Shown one piece after another: positions 10,248 through 20,111 of a DNA stretch of 64,000 nucleotides. A program made the position numbers and the translations under genes. Within the stretch, counting starts at the first letter, position 1, and the number at the start of each line of letters is the position of its first letter. Under the pieces are notes generated by a model that was not told where the DNA came from, made no database searches, and saw only the letters and a program-made list of their open reading frames with translations. Source of the stretch: Neopestalotiopsis rosae (lineage: Eukaryota > Ascomycota > Sordariomycetes > Amphisphaeriales > Sporocadaceae); assembly GCA_023078685.1 (NCBI GenBank), contig JALGAS010000009.1, positions 2,418,001 to 2,482,000 of the forward strand, in the 5' to 3' direction.

Positions 10248-11456
10248 ATGGACATGCCACACTACAAAAATGGCAAAAGGGTGACACAGATTGGTCGGCT
10301 CGAGATACGTCAACCGCTGTTGCGAGGCTCTGGCGGACAAGACAGTCAAGCATCTCCGGCTTCAGCATCAGTAGCTCCTGATCTCGCAACACGGGTTGGC
10401 CATGCGGCAAACCGAAACGCAAATGGCAAACGCTCTTCAGACGATACGTGCCACGAGAGAAGGGCGCCCAAGAGGCTCGTCAACAGGTTGAACATATCCA
10501 ACATTCAGTCCTCTAGAATCACAAGGCCGGTGCATCATTCCTCATTAGCTTTCGTCCAGAACTCCGGCCCACCCTCGGCCCACTATTCTCTTTCTCCCAC
10601 ACTACTCAATCTGGGCGGTACGGTTCGAGTGGCGGCGACAAAGGCTAAGCCCGTGGCGTGTGTCCACCTGAGATATTATCCTGCCCGAGACGCAACGCAA
10701 ATAATGTACTGGTGTCGACGATTGCGACACGGCAATATAGTCACAGCGATTGAGAGCTACATGACTGACGACGCTTGCGTCGTTGTCTATGAGGAGGTGG
10801 CGGTCAGTCTTGACATGCTCATCCGATCGCTCGCATATCCTTCTGACGACGACATAGGTTGTATTATGGGACAGGTCAGTCTTGAAGTACCTTGGGAAAG
10901 GTCTTAGCTAATCTTCCTCAGATCCTTGACGCTCTAACTTACATTGAGAAGAGCGGGTTTCGTCTAACGGCCTTGACTCCTCAGATGATCCTCTTGACAC
11001 ACGATGGGGTGGTTAAAATCAGTAAGGTGCTTCCAAATGATGCTTCTCGGAAAGTGTTGCATTTGCAAGACAGAACAAAGCTGACAGATTTGCAGTGAGT
11101 TCGACCTATATCGACAAGGGCCCAGCCTCAGGAGACAGGGACATTTTAGATTCCCTTGCATCAATTCTGACGCAACTGTTGCACAAAAGTCCCCATGCGT
11201 TGCGTAAAAGATCTATGGAACAGTCGCAGTCTATACCATTTGGTGAGTCCCTCAAGGTTGCCCAATCACTGACGGAACTTTGTGACGTGAGTTTCTCGCC
11301 TACAACGCAAAGTCACTTCTAGTATCTGATAATATGCAGCATTCGTTTGTGCGAGGAAAGCGAGATACTAGTCAATTAGCCTGTTTGGTACGTTTGGCAA
11401 TGGTTTGCGTTGTCTCTGACTACATCTATGAACCTGGAGAGCAGGATGTGAGATGA
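10248..11456 (+). CDS. Four-exon pseudokinase
   Basis: Exons 10248-10874, 10922-11094, 11139-11286 and 11340-11456 join in phase (introns 47, 44 and 53 bp) to about 354 residues. Residues 1-120 are low-complexity. A kinase fold follows: N-lobe with VACVHLRYY where VAIK is expected, hinge CVVVYEEVAVSL, then a catalytic-loop position reading GFRLTALTPQMILL. Against the canonical HRDLKPEN pattern the Asp is Ala226, the Lys is Thr228 and the Asn is Met231. The DFG site reads KVL (244-246). DILDSLASILTQLL resembles the F-helix region and HSFVRG the end of the C-lobe. All three catalytic motifs are lost while gene structure is intact, so a scaffolding or sensor role is inferred. Partner unknown; a truncated relative lies head-to-head at 9331-9741. 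Confidence 0.65.
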
Positions 11457-12436
11457 AGTCCCGCCAGGTAGTTAGGATCAGATTATATGGACGTACAGCA
11501 TCTGAACAGCTGGTGAAATAGACGCAATAGGGTAGTGCAAAAATGCGCAGATCACCCAAAATTTACCGTAGCAGAAATCCATATTTTTGACGAGTTCAAT
11601 AACAGCCAGCGAGGCCCAATGAGGGGTCCTTACATTTCTATTTCTGCCAATTCCTCAACTCGGACGATCAGCTATGCGATGCCCTGCAAAACAGATCACG
11701 CAGCACGAACACCGAGATACCTTGAGCGACAAAACATATTGTCATTTCTTGACAATTGTACAGAACTAGGGTTGGGTGCTAGGCCAGAGTGATGAAGTTT
11801 TCCTCATCTTGAATTCGGCACCCACAACCAGGGTAAACTCTAGACCGGGGGAATATCGAGCTAATCAATATTGCGAGTCCTTGCGGAGCAACCCAGCGGC
11901 AGATGCGATACCGGCTCGAATATGCGCCTGTCCAAGCCGGACATCGGTGACCTCACTCGTGAAGTGCAACATTGAAGCACGTTGTATCTGCATATGCCTT
12001 TGTGGAGCTTGATCACAGGACGATGCCTGCGAGTTTATCTAAGCAACCAAAAATGTCAGCATCACTATGACAGTGGTTTCAGCGCGTGTCGCAATCACAA
12101 TAATTGTCGGAGATCTCGGGGTAGGGCAACAGCCTATTTGATGGAAATGCAAGGAATACGGCTGGTCAATTTTATACACTTGCAAACACTCGGAGCGATG
12201 TTGGAAGTAGACGTAATCAGAGCGCAGTGGACGTCATTAGGTCAAGTTCCTAGAAATGGGTAAGCGGTCGTCTGTAAAAGGCGCTGCCAATGGTATGCTA
12301 TTCAGCTCTCCAGGCACATATCATAGCCCAAATCAGTTTTCGGATTTGCCAAAAAGCCAGGAGTAATTTATTATTTATTGCTAGCAGTCGCCTGACCACG
12401 TGAAATCATTAATAGTTGACGTTTCAACTAGTTATA
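11457..12436. other. No convincing gene
   Basis: About 1 kb with short frames only. The last part upstream of 12437 would hold the promoter of the broken GH64 gene. Confidence 0.35.
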
Positions 12437-12763
12437 ATGAGACATTATCGGCTGATCTCTATAGTCAAGTTGATCCTGGCCGGTTTGTCGTCGCCCATTT
12501 CATCTACTGATCATGGAGGCCGCTCCAGACTCTTTGGATTTGCACAACGAAATCTTAATCAATCATTGACACTTCAGTTCGTCAATAATCACAAACTTTG
12601 TGATCTCAATGCATATGTGACTGGCATTAATACTGCGGGCGACATCGTATTCTTGACCGCCTCAGGTACTTGGTGCTATCCTACACCACTCAACGGATCA
12701 ATGCCCACAAAAGTTGACAACGCCAATATTGCTATTCCTATACCATATCTAGATGACGGATAA
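12437..12763 (+). pseudogene. GH64-type beta-1,3-glucanase, 5' fragment
   Basis: About 108 residues from ATG 12437. Residues 1-25 form a signal peptide (RHYRLISIVKLILAGLSS). The rest matches the start of fungal GH64 endo-beta-1,3-glucanases: LTLQFVNNHKLCDLNAYVTG, GDIVFLTASGTWCYPTP and NIAIPIP, the usual opening beta-strands of that fold. Family members are normally 350-450 residues; here the frame stops within ten residues after IPIP, immediately before the minisatellite element at 12766, and nothing GH64-like follows. The gene therefore encoded a secreted cell-wall glucanase and is now cut off. Alternative: a thaumatin-like protein, less likely because the AYVTG/ASGTWCYP pair fits GH64 better. 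Confidence 0.6.
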
Positions 12764-12765
12764 CC

Positions 12766-13075
12766 TCTGTTCTGGGATATTCTTTCTGGGATACTTCTGA
12801 AATACTGTTCTGTGACGGGATACTGTTCTGTGGTGGAACACTGTTCTGTAATGGGATACTCTTCTGTGACTTGGATACTGTTGTGTGCTAGGATACCCTT
12901 CTGTGCTTCGGACAACAAGGGTTCTCTTTCGGAATTGTATGAATGTGGTGGAGCTCGCCTGACTTTCTTGGTTTAGTGTACCAAAGATGATGCACGGATC
13001 CCGCGCTTCGACCACAGTTCTAGCATTGGCTCAAGAAGCTCCATTCATGTCACATGCTTTTTCGACCGAAGCAAA
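12766..13075 (+). repeat. Minisatellite-cored dispersed element, copy C
   Basis: Units such as GATACTGTTCTGTGGTG run from 12766 to about 12905, then the conserved flank cggacaacaagggttctc, a ttcggaattgtatg block, gtggagctcgcctgac and a block ending near 13075 that matches copy A. It cuts the GH64 frame on its left and adjoins duplicated segment R1 on its right. Confidence 0.75.
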
Positions 13076-13102
13076 ACAAATTTATCTACACCACGCAGTA
13101 CA

Positions 13103-13584
13103 TATCGATCATGCACGCTGGAAGCACTTGACTGGCCCTCAGCTCAGTTAAAGGCAGTCCCTGGTTCCGTTTCGCCATTGCATTAGTGCTTGCAGTCATA
13201 GATACAGTTTTGGATTGTTGTTCAATTCTGCAATCCAGTTGGTATGTATTGACCAACGTTGTCACTGATAGGTTTCGTGTTGTACACAAATAACATGCGG
13301 GGATTCTCTTTATGCTGACGAACCTGTCATACCACCCCATGCGCCTTATCTAAAATTTGTAGGCATCAAAAACATGTCCGCGGCCTCAACTTCGATTTTG
13401 ACGTTGCAGCCAATTTCCATGGCTCCTCCAATAAACGCAACACTGATCCCAGTCATATGGCATAGAGACAGCCAAGCCCAGATCATCTTCGCTGCCGCCA
13501 GAAAGATACTCTTCGACAGTCTGCCGAAAAAGTTGCATCAGACTCTCTACCTTAGGGCTCTTGAAGACTATTGACAAGAACTCT
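13103..13584. repeat. Duplicated segment R1, copy 2
   Basis: Matches 6033-6524 in the same orientation. Here the segment is continuous with the whole of the 257-residue gene, so this copy is more likely the original and 6033-6524 the derived partial copy. Confidence 0.85.
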
Positions 13585-14159
13585 ACCATCCATATATCGG
13601 ATATGATGATTGCCGGTAACGATGAGAGGAGAGTGTTGCTCTGTTCCATCTCCGCGCCAGGCTCGCTCTTTATGATACTCTGGCTTGCCACAAAGCTGAC
13701 AGAATCGATCCATTCCTTCAGGTGCGTACGCAGAGCATCCTGGTAAGCACATAGGACGATCCAGTCCGGGCATCCTTCCGGCCCACACCTGCTGTTGCAT
13801 GTCGATATCGACTTGGAAAGACCGCGCAGCCACCGCTTACGGACAGCGCCTATGACGGCGTCGAAAGTTGTGTTTGTTAGACAGACCGGTCTTTCATGGC
13901 ATGGAATAATGATTCCGGAAGTATCGAGGTCCCAGCCCAGAAATTCTTCGAATTGGTCTATCACCTTCCTGACCCTCAATGCGAGGTCAAAAAGCGTCCT
14001 GGAAGCAAATCCATCGGCAAAAAGATAATAAGAGCAGAATTCCTCTAGTTTGGCTTTGACGCAACCACAATTGTTTCCTCCAACATCCGTAGCAAGATGA
14101 TGCAGTAGTTCCTCCGTGATGACCTTGCTTGCGGCGAGTCGAGAAGGCTGACTCGGCAT
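13386..14159 (-). CDS. Unrecognised 257-residue protein
   Basis: Single-exon frame from ATG 14159. Visible features: an N-terminal part with clustered cysteines (NNCGCVKAKLEEFC), a middle part with CNSRCGPEGCPDWIVLCAYQ and a C-terminal acidic-helical part (FKSPKVESLMQLFRQTVEEY) ending in WDQCCVYWRSHGNW. No signal peptide or membrane segment. Zinc binding by the Cys clusters or a C-terminal helical domain is possible, but I do not recognise the family. Its last 63 residues recur as a fragment at 6322-6513, which shows that the 3' end has been copied. Intact frame and even composition suggest a functional gene. Confidence 0.55.
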   Translation of the reverse strand: MPSQPSRLAASKVITEELLHHLATDVGGNNCGCVKAKLEEFCSYYLFADGFASRTLFDLALRVRKVIDQFEEFLGWDLDTSGIIIPCHERPVCLTNTTFDAVIGAVRKRWLRGLSKSISTCNSRCGPEGCPDWIVLCAYQDALRTHLKEWIDSVSFVASQSIIKSEPGAEMEQSNTLLSSLPAIIISDIWMVEFLSIVFKSPKVESLMQLFRQTVEEYLSGGSEDDLGLAVSMPYDWDQCCVYWRSHGNWLQRQNRS

Positions 14160-14250
14160 GATGAGATGTAGATGTCCTTGTACGCGAGAAGTAGGCTGCC
14201 TGTGTCTTCAGTAGGGTACGTATGCATACGGTACCGTTTATATAGCTTTT

Positions 14251-14780
14251 GAGCCGAGTAAAATGGGCATGTTCAGTTATCTCATTTCTGGTCGTTTCTG
14301 GCTCTCCTTGAATGGAAATACTTCAGGCTCCAACCCGGATATGGACCCTTCTTCTTTTTCCCCCTCTGTTAATCGTCCGGCATCGCCAATCTGAAGATGA
14401 AATGAAATGACAAAAGCCTTGAATACAATCAGCCATAAATCGGCACTCACCCTGATACTGTAGTATCTTATACTTTATGTCCTAGAATTGAACATTTGGA
14501 ATCGGAACTTGACAGACAGAGATCCATTTGCGGAGCGCTTGTGTCGGGAAACGTATACTACGGTCTAGAAAGCCAACTTTCCATATTTTCAAAGTCGCGA
14601 GCCAGAAACGTACTCGATCCTTAAATGGCGAATAATTAGGAGGGCTTAAAACAGATATTTCCCTAATTGCTGGAACACCACAAAACCTGTAAATCGCAGT
14701 AGAAAGTCTAATAAGTCAATCTCTGCTCATATATATTGGTAAAACTGGAGCTATTCGAAACATCGTAATCCACGGTTCTA
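14251..14780 (+). repeat. Duplicated upstream module R2, copy 1
   Basis: About 530 bp match 33959-34518 in the same orientation (from gccgagt ... atgggca to the acatcgtaatccacggttct block). It ends 41 bp before the start of the MADS-box-like gene at 14821, so it would supply that gene's promoter and 5' leader. No conserved frame runs through both copies. Confidence 0.8.
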
Positions 14781-14820
14781 TTTATATTGGTTGCATAGAG
14801 TCAGAAAGAAACGACGAAAA

Positions 14821-15637
14821 ATGGCTGAACACATCTACAGCAAACAGCAGAAGGACAAGGCTCGCAAGCGAGGCCCGTCGCTGAAGAGGAAATGTGTCGA
14901 ATTAGGTGAATATTGCGGCATATTTACTGCTGTTGCGTACTGGGACCCAACTCACAAACGCATGGAGGTAGTCATGTATCTGCCCAACGGCCAGACCGCA
15001 CCAGATTCCAAAGAGCTAGTAAGCAGGGGTCCATACCAAGCATAATATGAAGGCATTAACCGTTAGAAAGTTCGAAGATTTGCATTGCGATGACTATCAG
15101 CAAACTATTTGGAAGAAGCGTCCAGGACTCTCACGCGACCAACCAATCTCCAAAAGAAGGTGTCTGGTTCAAGAGCCCTCAGTTGTCAGTCCCAAGACAG
15201 CAGCCGAAACAAGACCACGACGTATCTCCCAAAGATTGATGGCAAGGGAGAAGGCAGGTGGTTCCACCGGGGTCGCCAGCGATGTTCAAGGTTTGTCTCC
15301 CTATTTGGTCTACTCCAAACACCTTGGTCTGTTAGAACAGCCTAAGAGATCTAACTTGAACAAAATTAAAGCCAGCACCGATATGGATCGTTCAGTTGGT
15401 CCCGAAAACACAGAAACGGAGGACAGTGGATCAACAAAACCTCATCATGGCTTGACGCAACCACTAGGAGTTAGTGACCGGTCGCGGCCAGTACCAGGCG
15501 AAGGTCACACAATGTGTGAACTCACTGTGCAACGACGTGTTAAGTTGCGAAGTCGTAGGTGCAAATTGATAAAATTGCTCCTAGAACTTATTTCGAAATT
15601 TGAGAGGGAGGGAAGCCCAAGCTACAGAAGTATATAG
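14821..15637 (+). CDS. MADS-box-like protein, two exons
   Basis: Exon 1 14821-15018 and exon 2 15071-15637 join in phase 0 (52-bp intron, GTAAGC donor) to about 254 residues. The N-terminus (KARKRGPSLKRKCVELGEYC, then GIFTAVAYWDPTHKRMEVV) follows the core of an SRF/MADS domain: basic helix with RKRG...LKRK, EL-x3-C, then two beta-strands. Divergent fungal MADS-like proteins often look like this. The C-terminal 180 residues are basic and low-complexity (KKRPGLSRDQPISKRRC; later RRVKLRSRRCKLIK), fitting a nuclear DNA-binding protein. DNA-binding role is inferred from the motif. The alternative is a helical basic protein with chance similarity. Confidence 0.5.
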
Positions 15638-15930
15638 TCACTGGATTACCTCATGAATGGACTTTGACAACCCTGTCTATCAGGTAGAGAAGATCAAATA
15701 AAGACTAACAAAGAATTCAATTTCTGGTGCAGTAAGCTGCTGAGACTGCTCTTGTTCTATCGCCTATCTAGACCTAGCACTGTGCGACGTGATGGTCACC
15801 ATCTAGTTCTACAGAGTGTCTCTCCTACGCGATTCGAAACGAAAATCGGGGACAACCTGAATCAAAGATGGGAAAAGGGCGTGGTAATAATATAGGCCTT
15901 TGAACCGCCCAATATCTACTACAGTATTCA

Positions 15931-16359
15931 CTAACACTGTTCTTGGTGTAAGAGCGAGGTCCAATAATGAAGCAGAAGCCGGTTGTATGCGCCCAGGTTC
16001 TCCTCAGCTTCCCACGTCGGGCAGCTGTACTCGGTCCACCTCACGGCGTAGAATAATCGGCCGTCATCAAACTCATAATGTCCAATTATGGCTTCGACAT
16101 CGTGTTCAAGACAGTAATTGGTGGTGGGCCGTTGGTGGATGTCTTGCCAGACCGACAGATCTGTACCTGTACGATGGACCCACAACAGCTCTTCGCTTGA
16201 ATGCCAGAACGGGTCTTGATTCCGAGCAAGGATGCCATATAAAACCGTGTCGGGTAATTTGTATGTGCACAAAGCATGGGATACGACCACATGGTTTGAC
16301 CAGGTAGCTCCGACTTTTTCGCCACGCTGTACGTTGTCGATTGTTGTCGAAGAAGCCAT
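15931..16359 (-). CDS. Chromodomain protein, copy 1
   Basis: 142 residues, single exon from ATG 16359. The C-terminal third is a chromodomain: VEAIIGHYEFDDGRLFYAVR then WTEYSCPTWEAEENL, matching the pattern V-E-x-I...Y-x-V-x-W-x-x-Y...T-W-E-x-E-E-N-L. Two of the three usual cage aromatics are present (W and Y of WTEY); the first, a Tyr before the VEK-like motif in HP1, is His here. Chromodomains bind methylated histone lysines and also occur at the ends of retroelement integrases, but no integrase sequence adjoins. The first 85 residues (including KLPDTVLYGILARNQDPFW) are unrecognised. It is transcribed divergently from the membrane-protein gene at 16771 with about 410 bp between starts. Confidence 0.75.
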   Translation of the reverse strand: MASSTTIDNVQRGEKVGATWSNHVVVSHALCTYKLPDTVLYGILARNQDPFWHSSEELLWVHRTGTDLSVWQDIHQRPTTNYCLEHDVEAIIGHYEFDDGRLFYAVRWTEYSCPTWEAEENLGAYNRLLLHYWTSLLHQEQC

Positions 16360-16770
16360 TTAGAATGCTTTTAAATTGAATGAAATATGGGAGACAAGGC
16401 CTTAGATGCTCGAAAGAAATCGAAATCCGAGTATATGTGATAGACTAAACAATACTCACAGTGCATTGTGTGTGGTACTGTATGTATGCAGTACATGTTT
16501 ATGTATATATGATTGAAACACGATGAGATTCCTCACCCAATACAGTTCCCTGCCAATTGCCAAATATCGCTTCTCAGACATACAAAGATCACCTATGATT
16601 ATGGATGCACGCGCAGGCGTCATTATCCGCCCCAATGATCGCGTCATTATCCGTTAATGGATTTTCTGGCAAACATATATATGAGTAATGTCAGAGTGAA
16701 GTGCACCATGAACAACCGTCTTCCTTGTGCATATAGTGGTTACGAAAGATGAAATATTCCTCACCCTATC
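16360..16770. promoter_or_regulatory. Bidirectional promoter of the gene pair, copy 1
   Basis: The intergenic stretch between the two divergent starts is conserved with 54237-54640. It contains two direct repeats GCGTCATTATCCG at 16617-16629 and 16641-16653 (CGTCAT is a bZIP/CRE half-site) and AT-rich tatata stretches. In copy 2 both repeats persist with one changed base each. Shared control of the pair is inference. Confidence 0.45.
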
Positions 16771-17304
16771 ATGGAACACAACGACACAATAACTACGTCT
16801 GATGTTTCGTACTTTTCGACTATATTGAGCAACGGCAACAGTCAAGGTGTTGTCGTCGGATTACTTATAGGGCTGGTGATTGGGATTGCAGCCCTCGTGC
16901 TCCTGGTTGGCGCATGTTTGGTCCTTTACCTTCTTGATAAATTACGACCTCGCAGCGGCCCTAGGCGGCCCAGAACTGCCTCTTCGGATTCCCCGGATGA
17001 AAAAGCCCCGAGTGACACAGATTCAAATCTTGGACAGTCCACGAGCGTCAACGAACCTAACGTGTTGCCATTTCAACAACCTACGATCATAGTCCACCCG
17101 CCGCCCGAGGTCCACCCTGCGTTACGAAATTCCCAGTCACAATCACTTTATATGCCGGCAGCTCACCAAGAGTCCACGAAATACTCCGTATGTCCTGCCC
17201 AGAAAACCCCGGAAAACACGCAATCTTCGACTTTGCTGCAGGCTCCCACGCCGAGAACGTGGGACGAGCCACCCGAGGTACCTCCCCGTAATAGATCAGG
17301 ATGA
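16771..17304 (+). CDS. Single-pass membrane protein with proline-rich tail, copy 1
   Basis: 177 residues from ATG 16771, single exon. A short Ser/Thr/Asn-rich N-terminal segment (1-27) is followed by one strong transmembrane helix (about 30-55, GLLIGLVIGIAALVLLVGAC) and a basic stop-transfer stretch (DKLRPRSGPRRPR). The remaining 110 residues are polar and proline-rich, ending PPEVPPRNRSG. No signal peptide; a type I or III orientation with a short outside part is likely. The layout (short ectodomain, GxxxG-containing helix, disordered tail) resembles small fungal cell-surface sensor or adaptor proteins, without clear homology. The proline motifs near the C-terminus could bind SH3 or WW domains. 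Partner gene is the divergent chromodomain protein. Confidence 0.7.
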   Translation: MEHNDTITTSDVSYFSTILSNGNSQGVVVGLLIGLVIGIAALVLLVGACLVLYLLDKLRPRSGPRRPRTASSDSPDEKAPSDTDSNLGQSTSVNEPNVLPFQQPTIIVHPPPEVHPALRNSQSQSLYMPAAHQESTKYSVCPAQKTPENTQSSTLLQAPTPRTWDEPPEVPPRNRSG

Positions 17305-18188
17305 TGAGTCCCGATCAGAGTCCAACCATGTCTGGCTATGGAATGTGTTCCATGGAATGATGCTCAATCAAGTTGAGCTGGAATGAAAATGGCATTGAAG
17401 GTGTTTTGAAGTGCAATCTTAGAATTTTGGAGAGAGAGGTGGATGTGTTGTTCAAGTGGGACGCTCAGAATGTTTTCTTTTTTTTTAGTGTTTTTTTTTC
17501 TAGTCTATTCATCTACCCAGAAACCTGATTTTCTTGCATTCCCATTTTGGTTTCACCAGTATGTTTACACTGGTCCAAACGGTGTTGGATGCACAGCTGC
17601 GATTGCAGTGATTAGCCATTTGTATAGGTGGGCATTTTGCGTAAATGAATATGAAAGCCTAGAATATTTGTGAACAAACCATACAGTTGTAACTTACACC
17701 CTGGAGTATATATTGGCCAAGATTATATGAATGTTTTATTCTACTAATGCGATGACCAATAGGACCATTGATAAGTTCTCGCCTAGGAGATTGAAATCGT
17801 GGACAACTAGATCAGCCAATCCAGTCCGATTAACCATCAATTCGTGAACTATTTCATGGGTCATAAGTCAGTGGGCTCCCTTTGATACTCCTCCAAAACT
17901 CAGGCAGCGATATTTGATGTATAGGAAACTCCGCAATTCATCTATCACGTACATGTCCTCTATTCCATCTACCGTGCAGTGCACAAAAGTCCACCCATAC
18001 CGGACGACATACATAGATATGCTAAAATAAATGTTACAAGGTTGATAGCCTCGAAGTGTCACAGAACACGCGAACGGATCTATCTCTGCACACTACCTAA
18101 TCTTTGCAGTCAATATATACACCGTCAAGAGACCAAAAGAATTGCATTGCTGACCTGATAAAAGTGCTAGTGTAAGATAATCAGCAGA

Positions 18189-18602
18189 TCAGAATAGATA
18201 CAAAACCAAATTCAGTACTGCACCAAACACTAAAACCATTTTACCCATGGTCCTCTTAGAAGAAGAAGTCCCTCTAGATACGGATGTAGGTACAGGCGTA
18301 GTTAAGTGATACGTGAAGGAAGCATTTGAAGTTGACGTTGTCGAGGGGTTTGTCTGTACTAGACTCGACACTGGGACAAGAGTCTCATTGTGGAAGCCTT
18401 CGCCCGGCTTACTTGAATTCGACGCGGACTGCAATGAAATAGAGGGCTCGATAAGATCTCGAGACATGGATGTATGGGTAGAGCATGCAATTGTGGTGGT
18501 GTATACCCTGGTTTCCAGGAAGGTCCATGTTCTAGTCGCTAACTTAACGCGCGTTGCCATTGGACGTTGTAGATTTCCATCAGCTGCGTGCATCGATTTC
18601 AT
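18189..18602 (-). CDS. Ser/Thr-rich protein with C-terminal hydrophobic helix
   Basis: 137 residues from ATG 18602. The middle (about 45-115) is rich in Ser and Thr (TSTSNASFTYHLTTPVPTSV) and the last 16 residues are hydrophobic (MVLVFGAVLNLVLYLF), preceded by a basic patch (SSSKRTMGK). That tail fits a tail anchor or GPI-attachment signal. No N-terminal signal peptide is visible, so either a first exon is missing or it is tail-anchored. An overlapping plus-strand frame (18313-18747) lacks an ATG start and motifs. Moderate support only. Confidence 0.4.
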   Translation of the reverse strand: MKSMHAADGNLQRPMATRVKLATRTWTFLETRVYTTTIACSTHTSMSRDLIEPSISLQSASNSSKPGEGFHNETLVPVSSLVQTNPSTTSTSNASFTYHLTTPVPTSVSRGTSSSKRTMGKMVLVFGAVLNLVLYLF

Positions 18603-19689
18603 AGCCTTTCTGAGGCTTTGTTCCGTTCGATGTCGATCTTATATAAAGTATGATTACAGAGCCCAGTTACAGTACTGTACTTCTCTTACTGTTTTATTTT
18701 CGGCGCTTGGCGCACAACAACCGTTTCTAGCCACCGGTCAGAAATGATGACCCTAATCACACCGATCCAAAAAGAGATGTTTTTGGTGTTGATGTATACC
18801 ACGTCTACTGTACACCATAACAGAAGGTTGAATTAATCTGCATCAGATGAGCGCCCCGTTTCCGTTTCTAGATCTTACATCGAACTGTTGCTTTGGAAGT
18901 GGCATCATCGCCCTCTTCCTAATAATGCGCCCTATCCTCTTCCCAGAGTATACGAGTATCTCCGCACATATAACCACAGCTTTTGAGCACAGCTGGTTCC
19001 GCAATCTCCTCTGCAATTTGACTTGTAGTATCAATCAATGTGAGACGCTTACCCTCTAGTTTCGCATTCCGATCAAGCACAACAAGCTGACCATGGGATA
19101 GCTCTTGTTGTCGAACAGCTGCGAACTGCCAACATGGGAAATATAGGAACTGGCAATCGGGAGCATTCTTAGAAGCTACTTGGTCAATTTCTAGCAGAGA
19201 TGCGCAAAGATCAGGGTACTACTGCCTCAACGGCGGGAAGAAGCTCTACTGCCGTTAAGGCGTCCAGTGTATATCCCGGTTGGTGGGCATTGGAATGGGC
19301 TCTAGGCACAGAAAGTGAAGAACCGCATGCTCATGACCGTACCTCCCACAAAAGGTCGGGGCTCACTCGGAATACACCAAAGGCTTGATCTGCAAGTTGT
19401 CTCTAGTCTCTAAAACAGATGTTCTCTTGAACAGTATCTCGCTATTTTATAGATATTTTTACGAATACAAAACAATTGGAATACAGACGGGATCAAAATC
19501 CCCTTCCTGTCACTGTTTCTCTTCTCTTGCCTTTGAGCACGGACGATCCATATTTGGCGCTGACATTGTGGTCCCTCAGCCAGACCCACTTGGGGTTGCT
19601 ATCCATGAGTCCTTCAGCCGTCCAAGACACCTAGGATCAAGTACTTGAGGGCGAGTGCTGAATGTGGCTGGCCGAAATACTATAGGAGC
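18603..19689. other. No convincing gene
   Basis: Short frames only; contains no repeat that I could match elsewhere except at its right edge. Confidence 0.35.
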
Positions 19690-19830
19690 TGGTATATGTA
19701 CTCTTCTGTCCTGTTTGTCTAGTGTTGCCCTTGTGTGCTGGGCTACTATTCTGCCCTAGTCTACTCTTTTGTGATGGGATACTCTTCTGTCCTACAGACA
19801 ACGATATTTCTCTTCCGTAATTCATATTGC
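19690..19830 (+). repeat. Minisatellite-cored dispersed element, copy D
   Basis: Units of the type GGGATACTCTTCTGTCC end in a ctacagacaacgatatttctc block and a ttccgtaattc block, the usual flank. The downstream flank is short or diverged here. Confidence 0.65.
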
Positions 19831-20111
19831 GAACATTCCCCAATTGTTGCAGGACCGGCAAGGACTGGGAACTTGTATGTATTGCGGCACCCATATTTCG
19901 AGCAAAAATCAACAGTATCATATTTTCACATCAGGTTCTGACACAACCGTGTCCGCTTAGTTGCCATGTGGTCTATTCTGAGAGCTCCACGGCTATTAGA
20001 ATTTAACAAAAGACGGCACAAACCGGTGAAGAAGAGGATGGCACACATCAATCGGCAACGGAGGATCTTCCCTCTCACGAAAATCGAGATAGCGACTGTG
20101 TCTACAAAGAC

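Larger units (their letters stand above)
15703..17919 (+). repeat. Duplicated gene-pair segment R3, copy 1
   Basis: About 2.2 kb match 53585-55782 in the same orientation. The match begins at aacaaagaattcaatttctgg and ends at caaaactcaggcagcgata. It contains a divergent gene pair plus about 600 bp of downstream sequence. No terminal inverted repeats or obvious target-site duplication are visible at the borders, so segmental duplication is more likely than a simple transposon. Confidence 0.9.

Noticed and set aside
15931..16359. Chromodomain as the end of a retrotransposon integrase
   Set aside because: No integrase, reverse transcriptase or LTR sequence adjoins either copy, and the frame starts with its own ATG in a bidirectional promoter context.
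15703..17919. R3 as a DNA transposon
   Set aside because: No terminal inverted repeats, target-site duplication or transposase visible at the borders of either copy.
18313..18747. 144-codon plus frame opposite the Ser/Thr-rich gene
   Set aside because: Starts at a GTG, lacks an in-frame ATG near its start and any motif; the minus frame has an ATG and a C-terminal anchor.
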